Source: Limosilactobacillus ingluviei DSM 15946
Lineage (GTDB): Bacteria > Bacillota > Bacilli > Lactobacillales > Lactobacillaceae
NCBI RefSeq assembly: GCF_001435775.1
Contig: NZ_AZFK01000077.1
Coordinates: 1-64,000, forward strand
Reading direction: 5' to 3'
DNA: 64,000 bases
Position numbers and translations under genes: made by a program. Below, in pieces: positions 1-9,678 of this stretch (within the stretch, counting starts at the first letter, position 1; each line of letters opens with the position of its first letter). The notes beneath the pieces are model-generated. The model ran no database searches and was not told the DNA's origin. It saw only the letters and a program-made list of their open reading frames with translations.

Positions 1-50
1 TTTTTTAATTAATTTTTGAAGCTCTTGATTGATTAGCTGCATCAGCAACT

Positions 51-84
51 CTTATACGTTATCAAATCATCAACTCGCTGTCAA
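51..84 (-). promoter_or_regulatory. Second (P2) promoter of a probable rRNA operon
   Basis: Read on the minus strand: a perfect -35 TTGACA at 79-84, a 17-bp spacer and a -10-like TAACGT at 56-61 (TATAAG at 51-56 is an alternative). It lies just downstream of another strong promoter, and no protein-coding frame follows to the window edge. The transcript would start GAGTTGCTGATGCAGC and continue AT-rich off the left end, which resembles an rRNA leader. Confidence 0.6.
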
Positions 85-150
85 CAACTTTTTTAAATTG
101 TTTAGAGCTGACCAGCAGCGATATATTCAACTGCCGTGACAACGATATCT

Positions 151-179
151 AATATACAAGCTTATCCAAGAACTGTCAA
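151..179 (-). promoter_or_regulatory. First (P1) promoter of a probable rRNA operon
   Basis: Minus strand: -35 TTGACA (174-179), exactly 17 bp, -10 TATATT (151-156). AT-rich DNA upstream (about 180-250) could act as an UP element. Two near-consensus promoters in tandem after lysS match the lysS-rrn order of Bacillus, so an rRNA operon beginning left of base 1 is inferred; no rRNA sequence is inside the window. The rest of 1-362 holds no credible gene. Confidence 0.65.
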
Positions 180-362
180 CATGATTTCAGCAGGTTTTTA
201 TCAGTTTTTTAGGTAAAACGAACATTATAATTAATCAGACCATCACAATGACTTCAAAGACGAACTTTGTGAATGTACTCCCCCGTAACAAGCCTAAGAT
301 ACCGCTTAATTAACGAAGAACCCAAATTGATTTTTTTCGTCCCGAAACGGGGAGGATTATGT

Positions 363-399
363 AAAAACGCCGCTCAGGGCGTCGCCTGAACAGCGTTTA
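363..399 (-). terminator. Terminator of dusB-lysS
   Basis: On the minus strand a GC-rich hairpin with arms AAACGCTGTTCAGG and CCCTGAGCGGCGTTT is followed by a T run. It starts about ten bases after the lysS stop and separates lysS from the downstream rRNA-type promoters. Confidence 0.85.
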
Positions 400-409
400 A
401 GCTCAAAAA

Positions 410-1906
<1,497 letters not shown>

Positions 1907-1945
1907 TTAAATCCTCCTTATTGAGCGCGGGACACCCCACACCAT

Positions 1946-2947
1946 TTACTGAGCTTGCCGCAAGGCCGCCCGTTGTTCTAAACTCTCAATGAATTCGTCA
2001 AAGATATCAATGACTTCTTGTTGGGTCGTAGCTTCCATCACCTTGACCTTGGTCCGCGCCGAGCGGGGAATCCCCTTCAAGTAGTAAGCCGCCTGGCCCC
2101 GGAATTCCGGCACGGCCGTGTGTTCACCCTTCAGCTCAACCAAGCGGGCCAGGTGATCCTTGGCCGTCTGCAGTTTTTCAGCGGGCGTGGCTTCGGGTAA
2201 AAGTTCCCCCGTTTCCAAATAGTGAACCGTTTGTGTCAGCATCCACGGGTTCCCCATGGCCGCCCGACCGATCATGACCGCATCTGCCCCAGTATAATCT
2301 AAGACATACTTGGCATCTTGTGCCGAACGAATATCCCCGTTGGCCATAAACGGAATCGTCAACTGACTGGCAACTTCCTTTAACACGTCCCAATCCGCAT
2401 GCCCAGAATACATTTGTTTCCGGGTCCGACCGTGCATTGCCAACGCCGCGGCCCCCGCTTTTTCGGCCGCCAGGGCATTTTCAACCGCATAAATGTGTTG
2501 GTCATCCCAACCAGTCCGCATCTTCACGGTCACAGGCTTTTGAACCGCATCGACGACGTAGGCAACCATTTCGTAAACCTTCTTTGGGTCAAGCAACCAG
2601 CGCGAACCGGCGTCAATGTTAACTACCTTATTGACGGGACAACCCATGTTGATGTCAATCACATCCGCATCCGTGTGTTGGTCAATAAACTTGGCCCCTT
2701 CGACTAAGGTCTCTTTGGTCCCCCCAAAGATTTGAATCCCCATCGGGTGTTCTTCGGGATCGACGCCCGTCATCGACAGGGTCTTTTTGTTCTTGTACAT
2801 AATCCCGCGGTCGGAAATCATTTCACAGACCACGTAACCAGCCCCGAACTTCTTACAAATGACCCGGAAAGCTTTATTGGTTACCCCAGCCATCGGTGCG
2901 ACCACAACTTGATTTGGGATCTTTAAATCCCCGATTTGCCATTCCAT
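1946..2947 (-). CDS. dusB: tRNA-dihydrouridine synthase B
   Basis: FMN-dependent enzyme that reduces uridine to dihydrouridine in tRNA D-loops. 333 residues, the family size. The N-terminal TIM barrel contains APMAGVTNKAF near residue 17, the catalytic Cys in DINMGCPVNK near 103, and MHGRTR and NGDI substrate and FMN motifs near 170 and 200. The ATG follows AAGGGGGAAAAAG. It is the first gene of the dusB-lysS unit, with its own promoter in the 117-bp gap after the hslO terminator. The dusB-lysS pairing is conserved in Firmicutes. Confidence 0.95.
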   Translation of the reverse strand: MEWQIGDLKIPNQVVVAPMAGVTNKAFRVICKKFGAGYVVCEMISDRGIMYKNKKTLSMTGVDPEEHPMGIQIFGGTKETLVEGAKFIDQHTDADVIDINMGCPVNKVVNIDAGSRWLLDPKKVYEMVAYVVDAVQKPVTVKMRTGWDDQHIYAVENALAAEKAGAAALAMHGRTRKQMYSGHADWDVLKEVASQLTIPFMANGDIRSAQDAKYVLDYTGADAVMIGRAAMGNPWMLTQTVHYLETGELLPEATPAEKLQTAKDHLARLVELKGEHTAVPEFRGQAAYYLKGIPRSARTKVKVMEATTQQEVIDIFDEFIESLEQRAALRQAQ

Positions 2948-2977
2948 CTTTTTCCCCCTTCATTAATTGCCACATTG

Positions 2978-3007
2978 ATTGTAAAACAACGACAAAATAA
3001 CTTGCAA
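2978..3007 (-). promoter_or_regulatory. dusB-lysS promoter
   Basis: Minus strand: -35 TTGCAA (3002-3007), 18-bp spacer, -10 TACAAT (2978-2983), about 30 bp upstream of the dusB start and downstream of the hslO terminator. Confidence 0.7.
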
Positions 3008-3064
3008 GGCTCGACTTTTTTATACACAAACTTTAACATACCATTTTTTGCGGCGCGCCGCCAG

Positions 3065-3095
3065 AAAAAAACGCAACCGCTCCACCGGTTGCGTT
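3065..3095 (-). terminator. hslO terminator
   Basis: Minus strand: a perfect stem AACGCAACCG / CGGTTGCGTT with a six-base loop, followed by seven T. It lies immediately after the hslO stop codon. Confidence 0.92.
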
Positions 3096-3098
3096 AAT

Positions 3099-3986
3099 TT
3101 ACTTTTGCTGTTGGGCAAGCATTGCTTGTAATTCAGCTTCACTGAACTGGTAATGGCGCCCACAGAATTGGCAAACCGCTTGCGCCCCATGATCTTGCTC
3201 AATCATTTCCTGCAATTCAGTTGGCTTGAGCGTTGCCAAGACGTGCCCAAAGCGTTCTTTGGAACAATCACAGTGGAATTGCACCGGCATGGTTTCGTGA
3301 AGCTTCAACTCCTGATCCTTAAAGATCAAGCGCAAAATGTCCTCTGGCGTTTTCCCAGCGCGCAACAACTCCGAAACCAAAGGCAGCTCCTTTAAAGATT
3401 GTTCCAAAGTTTGCAAAGCTTCATCACTGGCGCCCGGCAAAGCTTGCACTAAGAAGCCCCCGGCTACTGCAATTGAATCATCGCTGTTGACAAAGACCGA
3501 GACCCCCATCGCCGACGGAATTTGCTCCGACTGAGCCAGGTAGTAGGTGAAGTCTTCACCTAATTCACCCGAGACCAGTTCCACTTCCCCGGTATAAGGC
3601 GTCTTATCCCCCGGAGCCATTTTAGTCACGGACAGCACCCCGTTGGTCCCCACGGCCCCCTTAACATCAATTTTACCTTGCGTATTTAAGGGCAGGTTGA
3701 CATGGGGTTGCTTAATGTAACCCCGGACGTTGCCGGCCGCATCCCCATCCGCCACGATAAAGCCTACCGGGCCATCCCCTTGGATCTTAACTGTCAGTCG
3801 CCCAGCGCCTTGTAAGCCCGCTGTGGCCAAGAGGGTCGTCCCAACCAAGGTCCGCCCCAACGCGGCTGATGATGCCGACCACGTGTCATGAATGGTGTGG
3901 GCCTGTTCTACCAAATGCGAAGCGTTAACTGCATAAGCCCGAAACATGCCGTTCATGGCTGTGCTCTTCACTAAATAGTCGTTCAT
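3099..3986 (-). CDS. hslO: Redox-regulated chaperone Hsp33
   Basis: Holdase chaperone that is activated when its C-terminal zinc site is oxidised, protecting cytoplasmic proteins from unfolding in oxidative stress. 295 residues from the chosen ATG (MNDYLVK). The redox switch is intact: CDC and CQFC near residues 237-270 give the CxC...CxxC zinc ligands. An upstream in-frame start at 4010 would add eight residues, but GAGGAGG lies between the two, so 3986 is preferred. It has its own promoter and terminator, so it is monocistronic, although it stays in the conserved ftsH-hslO order. Confidence 0.95.
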   Translation of the reverse strand: MNDYLVKSTAMNGMFRAYAVNASHLVEQAHTIHDTWSASSAALGRTLVGTTLLATAGLQGAGRLTVKIQGDGPVGFIVADGDAAGNVRGYIKQPHVNLPLNTQGKIDVKGAVGTNGVLSVTKMAPGDKTPYTGEVELVSGELGEDFTYYLAQSEQIPSAMGVSVFVNSDDSIAVAGGFLVQALPGASDEALQTLEQSLKELPLVSELLRAGKTPEDILRLIFKDQELKLHETMPVQFHCDCSKERFGHVLATLKPTELQEMIEQDHGAQAVCQFCGRHYQFSEAELQAMLAQQQK

Positions 3987-4022
3987 TGATTTTTCCTCCT
4001 CGTACCTCACTTCTAAGTATCC

Positions 4023-4051
4023 AATGTACTGATCTGCTTGGCCACTGTCAA
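4023..4051 (-). promoter_or_regulatory. hslO promoter
   Basis: Minus strand: -35 TTGACA (4046-4051), 17-bp spacer, -10 TACATT (4023-4028), between the ftsH terminator and the hslO ribosome site. Confidence 0.78.
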
Positions 4052-4116
4052 GCCAGACTACGCTAAGCCAGCTAAAAAGCCTTGATGAACACCATCTTGC
4101 TCACCAAGCCCCGTAA

Positions 4117-4147
4117 CAAAAAACGAAGAGCCCCCGTGAGCTCTTCG
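4117..4147 (-). terminator. ftsH terminator
   Basis: Minus strand: stem CGAAGAGC / GCTCTTCG with an eight-base loop and six T, starting a few bases after the ftsH stop. Confidence 0.92.
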
Positions 4148-4154
4148 CTTTCGC

Positions 4155-6266
4155 CTATTCTTTTGGTTGATCTGAATCCGCGGGTTGATCGTCGTCAGCA
4201 TCAGTGGTGCTTGGTTGATCCGCACTGGTCGTCGGTTGGTCAGCGGCTGACTCTTGGTCCGCCGTCGCCCGCGCATTTTCCTTACGTTCCAATTCTTGCT
4301 TGGCTTCTTCAAAGGTTTGCGCCCGTTGTTCACTATCGGCTTCTTCAACCGCCTTTTCTGGCATCTTGCCGGTCTTGTACAGACTGAGAATCTGCTTTTC
4401 ATCCAGCGTTTCGTATTCCAGTAAGGCTTCGGCAATCAACCGGTGTTGTTCCCGGTGGGTTTCAATGATGTGAAGCGCTTCTTCATGCCCTTCATTCAAA
4501 ATCCGCCGAACTTCTTCGTCAATTAAGGCCGCCGTCTTTTCTGAGTACGGAGCTTGGCCAAATTCTTGCCCGGTAAAGACCGCCCCGGAAGATTGTAATT
4601 CCACCGGTCCGATCTTATCGGACATCCCGTATTGGGTAACCATTGCCCGGGCAATTTGGGTTGCCTGTTCAAAGTCATTCGATGCCCCGGAGGATTGAGA
4701 CTTGAAGATCAATTCTTCGGCCGCCCGGCCCCCCATTAAGCCCGCGATTTGTTCCATCGCGTTCTTCTTGGACATCAGCATTTGGTCTTCCTTTGGCAAC
4801 ATGATTGCGTAACCGCCGGCGCGACCCCGGGGCACAATCGTCACCTTGTGGACAACGCGAGCATCATTTAAGACTAAACCAACGATCGTGTGGCCTGCTT
4901 CGTGGAAGGCGACCGTCCGCCGTTCTTGCTTGGAGATCACCCGATCGCGCTTAGCCGGCCCAGCAATGACCCGGTCTTCGGCCTCATCAACGTCAGCGGC
5001 GTCAATTTCCGACTTGTTGCGCCGGGCAGCTAAGAGGGCCGCTTCGTTCAACAGGTTGGCCAAATCGGCCCCGACAAAACCAGGCGTTTGCTTGGCAATT
5101 TCCTTTAAGTCGACATCACTGGCCAACGGCTTGTTCTTGGCGTGAACGCGCAAGATGGCTTCGCGCCCCCGGACGTCCGGCCGGCCGACCAGAATCTTAC
5201 GGTCAAACCGCCCCGGCCGCAACAGCGCGGGGTCCAAGACATCAGCCCGGTTGGTAGCGGCCATCACAATGACCCCTTCGTCACCTTGGAACCCGTCCAT
5301 TTCAACCAAGAGTTGGTTTAAGGTTTGTTCCCGTTCATCATGGCCACCGCCCATACCGTTGCCCCGACGGCGACCTACCGCATCGATTTCATCGATGAAA
5401 ATGATCGCCGGCGCCGCTTTCTTGGCTTGCTCAAAGAGGTCCCGGACCCGGCTGGCCCCAACCCCAACGAACATTTCCACGAAGTCCGACCCGGAAATAG
5501 AGAAGAACGGTACGCCGGCTTCCCCAGCGACCGCCCGGGCCAAGAGGGTCTTCCCTGTCCCTGGCGGGCCTTCCAAGAGGACCCCGGATGGAATCTTGGC
5601 ACCTAACTTCATAAACTTCTTTGGGTTCTTCAAGAATTCAACGACTTCGACCAATTCTTGCTTTTCTTCTTCTTCCCCGGCCACGTCAGAGAAGCGGACC
5701 TTATTGTCCTTAGCGTCAGCCGGCTTGGCCTTGGATTTCCCAAAGCTCATCACTCCCCGGCCACCGCCACCTTGGCCTGCTTGACCCATCATCATGTAGA
5801 AGAAGAAAATCATGATCACTAACGGTAAGACCGTAATCAAGAGGTTCGACCATAAACTATTGGACTCCTCTGGCTTTGTAGTGATCTTGACGTGTTCGCG
5901 TTCTGCGTACTTCTGCAATTGATTGATCGTCACATCGCTTTGCAAGACCGAACTTTGGAAGTTCCTGGTAGTGCTGGAACTTTGCCCGGCAAAAGCCAAG
6001 CCACCCTTGTTGCTGTTTTCAGCCGTTTGGGCGTGCTTGTAAGTCCCAGTAATCTTATAAACCCCACCGTTTGGTTGCACAGTAAAGTTCTTGATCTTAT
6101 CGTCCTTTAATTCAGCAATAAATTCGCTTTGGGAAACTTCTTTTGTCTGCCCCGTATGGGTGTTGCCGCCAAAGAAGTAGTAGACAATCCCCATGATGCA
6201 CAAAAAGATCACTGAATAGAACAGGACGTTATGAGTGAACCCGTTGTTCTTTCGATTGTTGTTCAT
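4155..6266 (-). CDS. ftsH: ATP-dependent zinc metalloprotease FtsH
   Basis: Membrane-anchored AAA+ protease that degrades damaged membrane and regulatory proteins. 703 residues. Two transmembrane helices (about 13-32 and 141-160) flank an extracytoplasmic domain. The AAA module follows, with Walker A GPPGTGKT (233-240) and Walker B IDEID (291-295), then the M41 zinc-protease domain with HEAGH (455-459). The tail after about 640 is acidic, low-complexity and rich in D, Q and T. ATG follows AGGAGGTTGTT. It belongs to the tilS-hpt-ftsH cluster but has its own promoter carrying a CtsR-like heat-shock operator. Confidence 0.97.
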   Translation of the reverse strand: MNNNRKNNGFTHNVLFYSVIFLCIMGIVYYFFGGNTHTGQTKEVSQSEFIAELKDDKIKNFTVQPNGGVYKITGTYKHAQTAENSNKGGLAFAGQSSSTTRNFQSSVLQSDVTINQLQKYAEREHVKITTKPEESNSLWSNLLITVLPLVIMIFFFYMMMGQAGQGGGGRGVMSFGKSKAKPADAKDNKVRFSDVAGEEEEKQELVEVVEFLKNPKKFMKLGAKIPSGVLLEGPPGTGKTLLARAVAGEAGVPFFSISGSDFVEMFVGVGASRVRDLFEQAKKAAPAIIFIDEIDAVGRRRGNGMGGGHDEREQTLNQLLVEMDGFQGDEGVIVMAATNRADVLDPALLRPGRFDRKILVGRPDVRGREAILRVHAKNKPLASDVDLKEIAKQTPGFVGADLANLLNEAALLAARRNKSEIDAADVDEAEDRVIAGPAKRDRVISKQERRTVAFHEAGHTIVGLVLNDARVVHKVTIVPRGRAGGYAIMLPKEDQMLMSKKNAMEQIAGLMGGRAAEELIFKSQSSGASNDFEQATQIARAMVTQYGMSDKIGPVELQSSGAVFTGQEFGQAPYSEKTAALIDEEVRRILNEGHEEALHIIETHREQHRLIAEALLEYETLDEKQILSLYKTGKMPEKAVEEADSEQRAQTFEEAKQELERKENARATADQESAADQPTTSADQPSTTDADDDQPADSDQPKE

Positions 6267-6342
6267 AACAACCTCCTATTCATGTCGCCTGTATCGGCCA
6301 CAGTTTGAAAATCCAACGGCTTGCGCCATTCATAATGGCATA

Positions 6343-6384
6343 AATATACCACACTTGACTAACGTTGACCATTAATTAGTCAAG
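6343..6384 (-). promoter_or_regulatory. ftsH promoter with a CtsR-like operator
   Basis: Minus strand: -10 TATATT (6343-6348). The -35 zone contains GGTCAA-CGT-TAGTCAAG (6354-6370), close to the CtsR heptad repeat GGTCAAANANRGTCAAA. A further TTGACTAA arm makes a perfect 9-bp inverted repeat, 6354-6362 against 6376-6384. CtsR control of ftsH is known in Lactobacillus plantarum; here it is inferred from the motif. Confidence 0.6.
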
Positions 6385-6442
6385 CTTTCTGACAAAAAGT
6401 AACCCTCCGCCCACTCAGCAGGACGCAGGGCTGCTTGAACCA

Positions 6443-6988
6443 TTATTTCGTGTAGACGGCCGGCTTTAACACCCCAACGTATGGCAAGTTGCGGTAGTAA
6501 CCCTCATAATCCAAACCGTAACCTACCAAGAATTCATTTGGTACGATAAAGCCAGCATAATCCGCTTCCACCGTCACACTGGCATCCCGACCAGCTGGCT
6601 TGTCCAGCATCGTCGCCACCTTGATTGACTTGGCGCCCCGCTCTTTCAACAGGTCTACCAAGTATTGCAAGGTCCGCCCTGAGTCAATAATATCTTCACA
6701 AATCAAGATGTCCTTGCCTGCCACATCGGACTTCAAATCGCGAACCAATTCAACTCGCCCCGAAGATTCAGCTGCCCCAAAGTAACTAGAGACATCAATA
6801 AAGTCCAAAGTGGTGTACAGGTCTGTCTTTTCCAACAGATCCACCGTAAACAAAATTGCTCCCGTCAAAACGGAAATGACCATTGGCCGCTTGCCTTGGT
6901 AATCAGCCTCAATTTCTTTGGCCATTTCCCCAATCCGGGTTTGAATTTCCGCCTCACTATACAATACGCGCTCAATATCGTTATTCAT
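6443..6988 (-). CDS. hpt: Hypoxanthine-guanine phosphoribosyltransferase
   Basis: Purine salvage: joins hypoxanthine or guanine to PRPP to give IMP or GMP. 181 residues, the usual size. The PRPP-binding motif ICEDIIDSGRTL is near residue 100, and DFIDVSSYFG and the C-terminal VGYGLDYEGYYRNLPY are typical of the family. The ATG (RBS AGAGG) lies inside the end of tilS with an 8-bp overlap, so the two are translationally coupled as in other Firmicutes. The gap to ftsH (6267-6442) holds the ftsH promoter and only a weak hairpin, so read-through into ftsH is likely. Confidence 0.96.
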   Translation of the reverse strand: MNNDIERVLYSEAEIQTRIGEMAKEIEADYQGKRPMVISVLTGAILFTVDLLEKTDLYTTLDFIDVSSYFGAAESSGRVELVRDLKSDVAGKDILICEDIIDSGRTLQYLVDLLKERGAKSIKVATMLDKPAGRDASVTVEADYAGFIVPNEFLVGYGLDYEGYYRNLPYVGVLKPAVYTK

Positions 6989-8351
6989 GTTCCTCTACCC
7001 TTCCCTGAATCAATTGCACTGCTTGGCCCGCTGAGGTGGCTGGGGGCCAATCCCACCAGGCGGTCTTGACCCCCACCAACCACAGCACGCGTCCCAACTG
7101 ATCCACCAACACCCGGGCCTGGCGGCGGTCAGCCGGCGCGATTTTTTGATTAATCCAAATCCGACGCACGGTTTGGTGGCCACCCCCCTTTAACCGGAGG
7201 CGATCCGTTGGCCGCGCCGGGCGCCAGACCAACGGCAGCGCCGCATTTGGTAACCACATCGTCGCCACGATTTGACCCTGCAGCGGCGGTGGGGTCCCAG
7301 CTGGAAGCACCATCGCGCGCCAGGTCGGCGTTACGACTTGCCATTGGGCAAATTTTACCATACTTTCTGGGCCAAGCAGGCCCTCCGGCGCCAAATTCTT
7401 TTGATTTTCTAGGCGCAGTTCTTGATAATTCCGGACCAAACACCACTGGCCGGGCAAAGTAAACACTTGGTTGGGCCGCGCTGCTGGAGCCAAGCGTTTT
7501 TGCAATTGCTGCAAACTGGTTTGCTTTAGTACCATAACCCCCTGCTGATTGAGCCACCGGCGCAATAATTGCCGTTGATTGGGGGCCGAACAAGCCCACC
7601 AAGCGGTCAAATCCAAGTGGTTGTCCTTCGCCATCGTCAGCAGCTGTTGATCCAAATGCGCCTGTTCGTCAGCCAAGAGATCCGTCAGTTGCCCCGCAAA
7701 ATCCGCCAGTTGGCGCACCAATTGGGGGTTTTCTTGTTGGAGCAGGGGTAAATATTGGTGGCGGTACCGGTTTCGCGTAATAGTCAGGTCGGCATTGGTC
7801 GCATCTTCAAACCATTGCAAAGCGTGCTGCTTGGCCCACGCCTGCAGGGTGGCTTTAGAAACCCCCAACAGTGGCCGGACCAACTCGCCCCCCGCAAAGG
7901 GGCGCCGTTCCTGCAAGCCGACCAATTGGTGCAAGTCGCCCCCGCGGACCAGCTTCATCAAAATCGTTTCGGCTTGGTCATTGGCATGATGCGCCGTGAC
8001 CAGTAATTTAGCGCCCGTCTGCCGCATTACCTGGGCCAAAAACGCATAGCGGGCCTGCCGAGCCGCCGCCTCATTCGTCCGGGGGTGTGCCCAGTGGCCG
8101 ATCTCGACCCGTAAGGCCCTCTCCTGACAATACTGCCGTAAAAAGGCCGCTTCGGTTTCACTTTGTGCCCGCAAGCGGTGGTTAAAATGGGCAACGATCA
8201 AGCGCGCAGGTGGTACCACCTCTTGCAGCAAGGCCAAGAGGACCATTGAGTCAACCCCGGTCGAAGTCGCCACGACAATCGGAGCGCCCACAGCAAAAAA
8301 GCGACTCCCAGCCAGGGGTCGCTTAATTTGTTCAGTTAAATCGGGAGCCAT
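6981..8351 (-). CDS. tilS: tRNA(Ile)-lysidine synthase
   Basis: Converts the wobble C34 of the minor tRNA-Ile (CAU) to lysidine with ATP and lysine, which switches it to AUA decoding. 456 residues. The N-terminal PP-loop ATPase motif reads STGVDS (residues 30-35), where most family members have SGGVDS. The MVTAHHAND-type loop is present as LVTAHHANDQAETILMKL near 120, and the substrate-binding and C-terminal domains follow. Its start codon overlaps the stop of the S1-domain gene by one base (TGATG), and its end overlaps hpt by 8 bp. Codons are notably GC-rich and the protein is Gln/Trp/Ala-rich and diverged outside the catalytic core. Confidence 0.94.
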   Translation of the reverse strand: MAPDLTEQIKRPLAGSRFFAVGAPIVVATSTGVDSMVLLALLQEVVPPARLIVAHFNHRLRAQSETEAAFLRQYCQERALRVEIGHWAHPRTNEAAARQARYAFLAQVMRQTGAKLLVTAHHANDQAETILMKLVRGGDLHQLVGLQERRPFAGGELVRPLLGVSKATLQAWAKQHALQWFEDATNADLTITRNRYRHQYLPLLQQENPQLVRQLADFAGQLTDLLADEQAHLDQQLLTMAKDNHLDLTAWWACSAPNQRQLLRRWLNQQGVMVLKQTSLQQLQKRLAPAARPNQVFTLPGQWCLVRNYQELRLENQKNLAPEGLLGPESMVKFAQWQVVTPTWRAMVLPAGTPPPLQGQIVATMWLPNAALPLVWRPARPTDRLRLKGGGHQTVRRIWINQKIAPADRRQARVLVDQLGRVLWLVGVKTAWWDWPPATSAGQAVQLIQGRVEEHE

Positions 8352-8842
8352 CAGCTGCGCCGACCGCCCCGGCCGCCGCGCTTACCATCCGTTTGGCGCT
8401 TTAAGGTTGAGAGCCGGGATTCGCTTTCCTTCATGAAGGAAGCCAACATGGAATTAAAGTCGTCGTTGCCTTTGTGGCTGCTCCGCCCCCCGAAAGTGGC
8501 TTGGGCCCGGGGCGCGCGCCGAAAATGGTCGTCACGGTGATCATGGTGCACAGGCTTGGCATGCTCAAAATGCTTCTCGGCAGCTGGCCGGGCTGACTTG
8601 GCCGGGCGTTCTTCCACCGCCTTCATTGACAGAGCAATCTTACCGTCGGGAGCAATTTTCACGACCTTCGCCGTGACTTCATCCCCAACGGCTAAGATAT
8701 CGTGAATATCCTTGACAAACGAATTGGAAATCTGGCTGATATGCACTAACCCGGTCTGGTGGTCGGCCAAATCAACAAATGCCCCAAAATTCGTAATTCC
8801 CGAAATTTTACCGGAAACCTTTGCGCCTTCTTCAATTGCCAT
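8351..8842 (-). CDS. S1-domain RNA-binding protein (YabR-like)
   Basis: Small RNA-binding protein of the general-stress YabR/GSP13 type; its exact function is unknown. 163 residues from ATG 8842. An S1 fold fills residues 1-75 (GKISGITNFGAFVDL, GLVHISQIS, GDEVTAKVV). A long, basic, His/Arg/Gly-rich and probably disordered tail ends in RGGRGGRRS, typical of RNA-binding tails. The nominal TTG start nine bases upstream is only two bases from AGGAGG, so the internal ATG (11-base spacing) is chosen. It lies between divIC and tilS, the conserved Firmicutes order. Confidence 0.88.
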   Translation of the reverse strand: MAIEEGAKVSGKISGITNFGAFVDLADHQTGLVHISQISNSFVKDIHDILAVGDEVTAKVVKIAPDGKIALSMKAVEERPAKSARPAAEKHFEHAKPVHHDHRDDHFRRAPRAQATFGGRSSHKGNDDFNSMLASFMKESESRLSTLKRQTDGKRGGRGGRRS

Positions 8843-8869
8843 GAACAGCAAATCCTCCTAATTCCTCGT

Positions 8870-8922
8870 GACGGGTCCTCCCGTCCTTTAAAAATTCTTA
8901 AAAATCATTGTAGTAGAGTATA
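8870..8922 (-). promoter_or_regulatory. Promoter and leader hairpin of the S1-tilS-hpt operon
   Basis: Minus strand: an extended -10 TGGTATACT (hexamer 8917-8922) without a good -35. The leader then forms a perfect hairpin GACGGG-AGGA-CCCGTC (8870-8885), ending ten bases upstream of AGGAGG. Whether the hairpin affects translation is unknown. Confidence 0.5.
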
Positions 8923-8949
8923 CCATACTCCCCACCGAATGTGACCGCT

Positions 8950-9312
8950 TTATTTAACAAAATTATAGATGATCTCGCCCTTCTTAGCGAAGTTGTATTT
9001 TTCACGCAGCAATTCTTGCAGATAGGTCGGATCCTTGAGCAAGCGATTTTGCTTGCTCAACTTGGCGTTTTGGGCCTGCTTGTGCTTGAGGGTCGTTTTG
9101 GCCGTGGAAATTTGCGCATCGACCCGGTTTAACTGGCGGTGAGCCGACCACAATTGAAAACCTAAAATTAAGGTTATGATCATAAAGACGCTCCCGATCA
9201 AGGCCGCCCGGCGTAGGTGGACTTGGGTCCGGTAGGATCGGTTGAACTGCCCTTGCTGTTCCCGCGCTCTGGTGTAAGCATTATCTAATTTAGTGACCCG
9301 GTGTTGCGCCAA
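8950..9312 (-). CDS. divIC: Septum formation protein DivIC (FtsB family)
   Basis: Bitopic division protein that partners FtsL and DivIB to activate septal wall synthesis. 120 residues: a basic cytoplasmic N-terminus, one transmembrane helix (about 36-53, ALIGSVFMIITLILGFQLW) and an extracellular coiled coil (about 55-95). The end LLREKYNFAKKGEIIY is the FtsB/DivIC signature. The start is TTG, with AGGAAGG ten bases upstream; there is no nearer ATG. Its position between rqcP and the S1 gene is the conserved mfd-rqcP-divIC-yabR order. Confidence 0.92.
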   Translation of the reverse strand: MAQHRVTKLDNAYTRAREQQGQFNRSYRTQVHLRRAALIGSVFMIITLILGFQLWSAHRQLNRVDAQISTAKTTLKHKQAQNAKLSKQNRLLKDPTYLQELLREKYNFAKKGEIIYNFVK

Positions 9313-9411
9313 ATTGCTCGCCCCTTCCTAAAAATTGCCTATTCAATGTTAGTATGGCACAGGGGCCCGGGCCTGTCTAGGCGTGGCGTTAAATTCATCA
9401 CCTTTTTGGGG

Positions 9412-9678
9412 CTAATCAAATGTCTCGGCGTACTCTTCTTTTTCAATCGTGTACATGAGTTCCGCATCGGCTTTTTTAGTCGTTTCTTCAATGCGATCAA
9501 TTTTGACCGTGGTCGTCTTATTGCCAAATTTGATCGTCAAGACATCGCCTACCGCAACTTTAGAAGACGACTTGGCCGCCTTGTCGTTAATTAAAATCCG
9601 GCCTTGGTCGGCAATCTGCTTGGCCAAGGTCCGCCGTTTGATAATCCGGGAAACCTTTAAAAATTTATCGAGTCGCAT
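9412..9678 (-). CDS. rqcP: RqcP, S4-domain RNA-binding quality-control factor
   Basis: Hsp15-like protein that binds obstructed 50S subunits and helps RqcH add alanine tails to stalled chains. 88 residues, almost all an S4 domain: [40 protein letters not shown]. Three in-frame ATGs are close together. The third (MRLDKF) is chosen because GGAGG is eight bases upstream; the first two are too near the ribosome site or overlap it. It overlaps the mfd end by 14 bp, so translation is probably coupled. The next 99 bp (to divIC) show only a GC-rich palindrome. Confidence 0.92.
   Translation of the reverse strand: MRLDKFLKVSRIIKRRTLAKQIADQGRILINDKAAKSSSKVAVGDVLTIKFGNKTTTVKIDRIEETTKKADAELMYTIEKEEYAETFD

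Noticed and set aside
5155-5784. 209-codon open frame on plus
   Set aside because: Antisense shadow of ftsH with no ribosome site or domain.
6390-6442. Possible terminator after hpt
   Set aside because: Only weak, imperfect pairing and a broken T run; ftsH could be reached by read-through.
9361-9390. GC-rich palindrome GGGGCCCGGGCC
   Set aside because: Lies between rqcP and divIC without a T run or known operator resemblance; could be chance.
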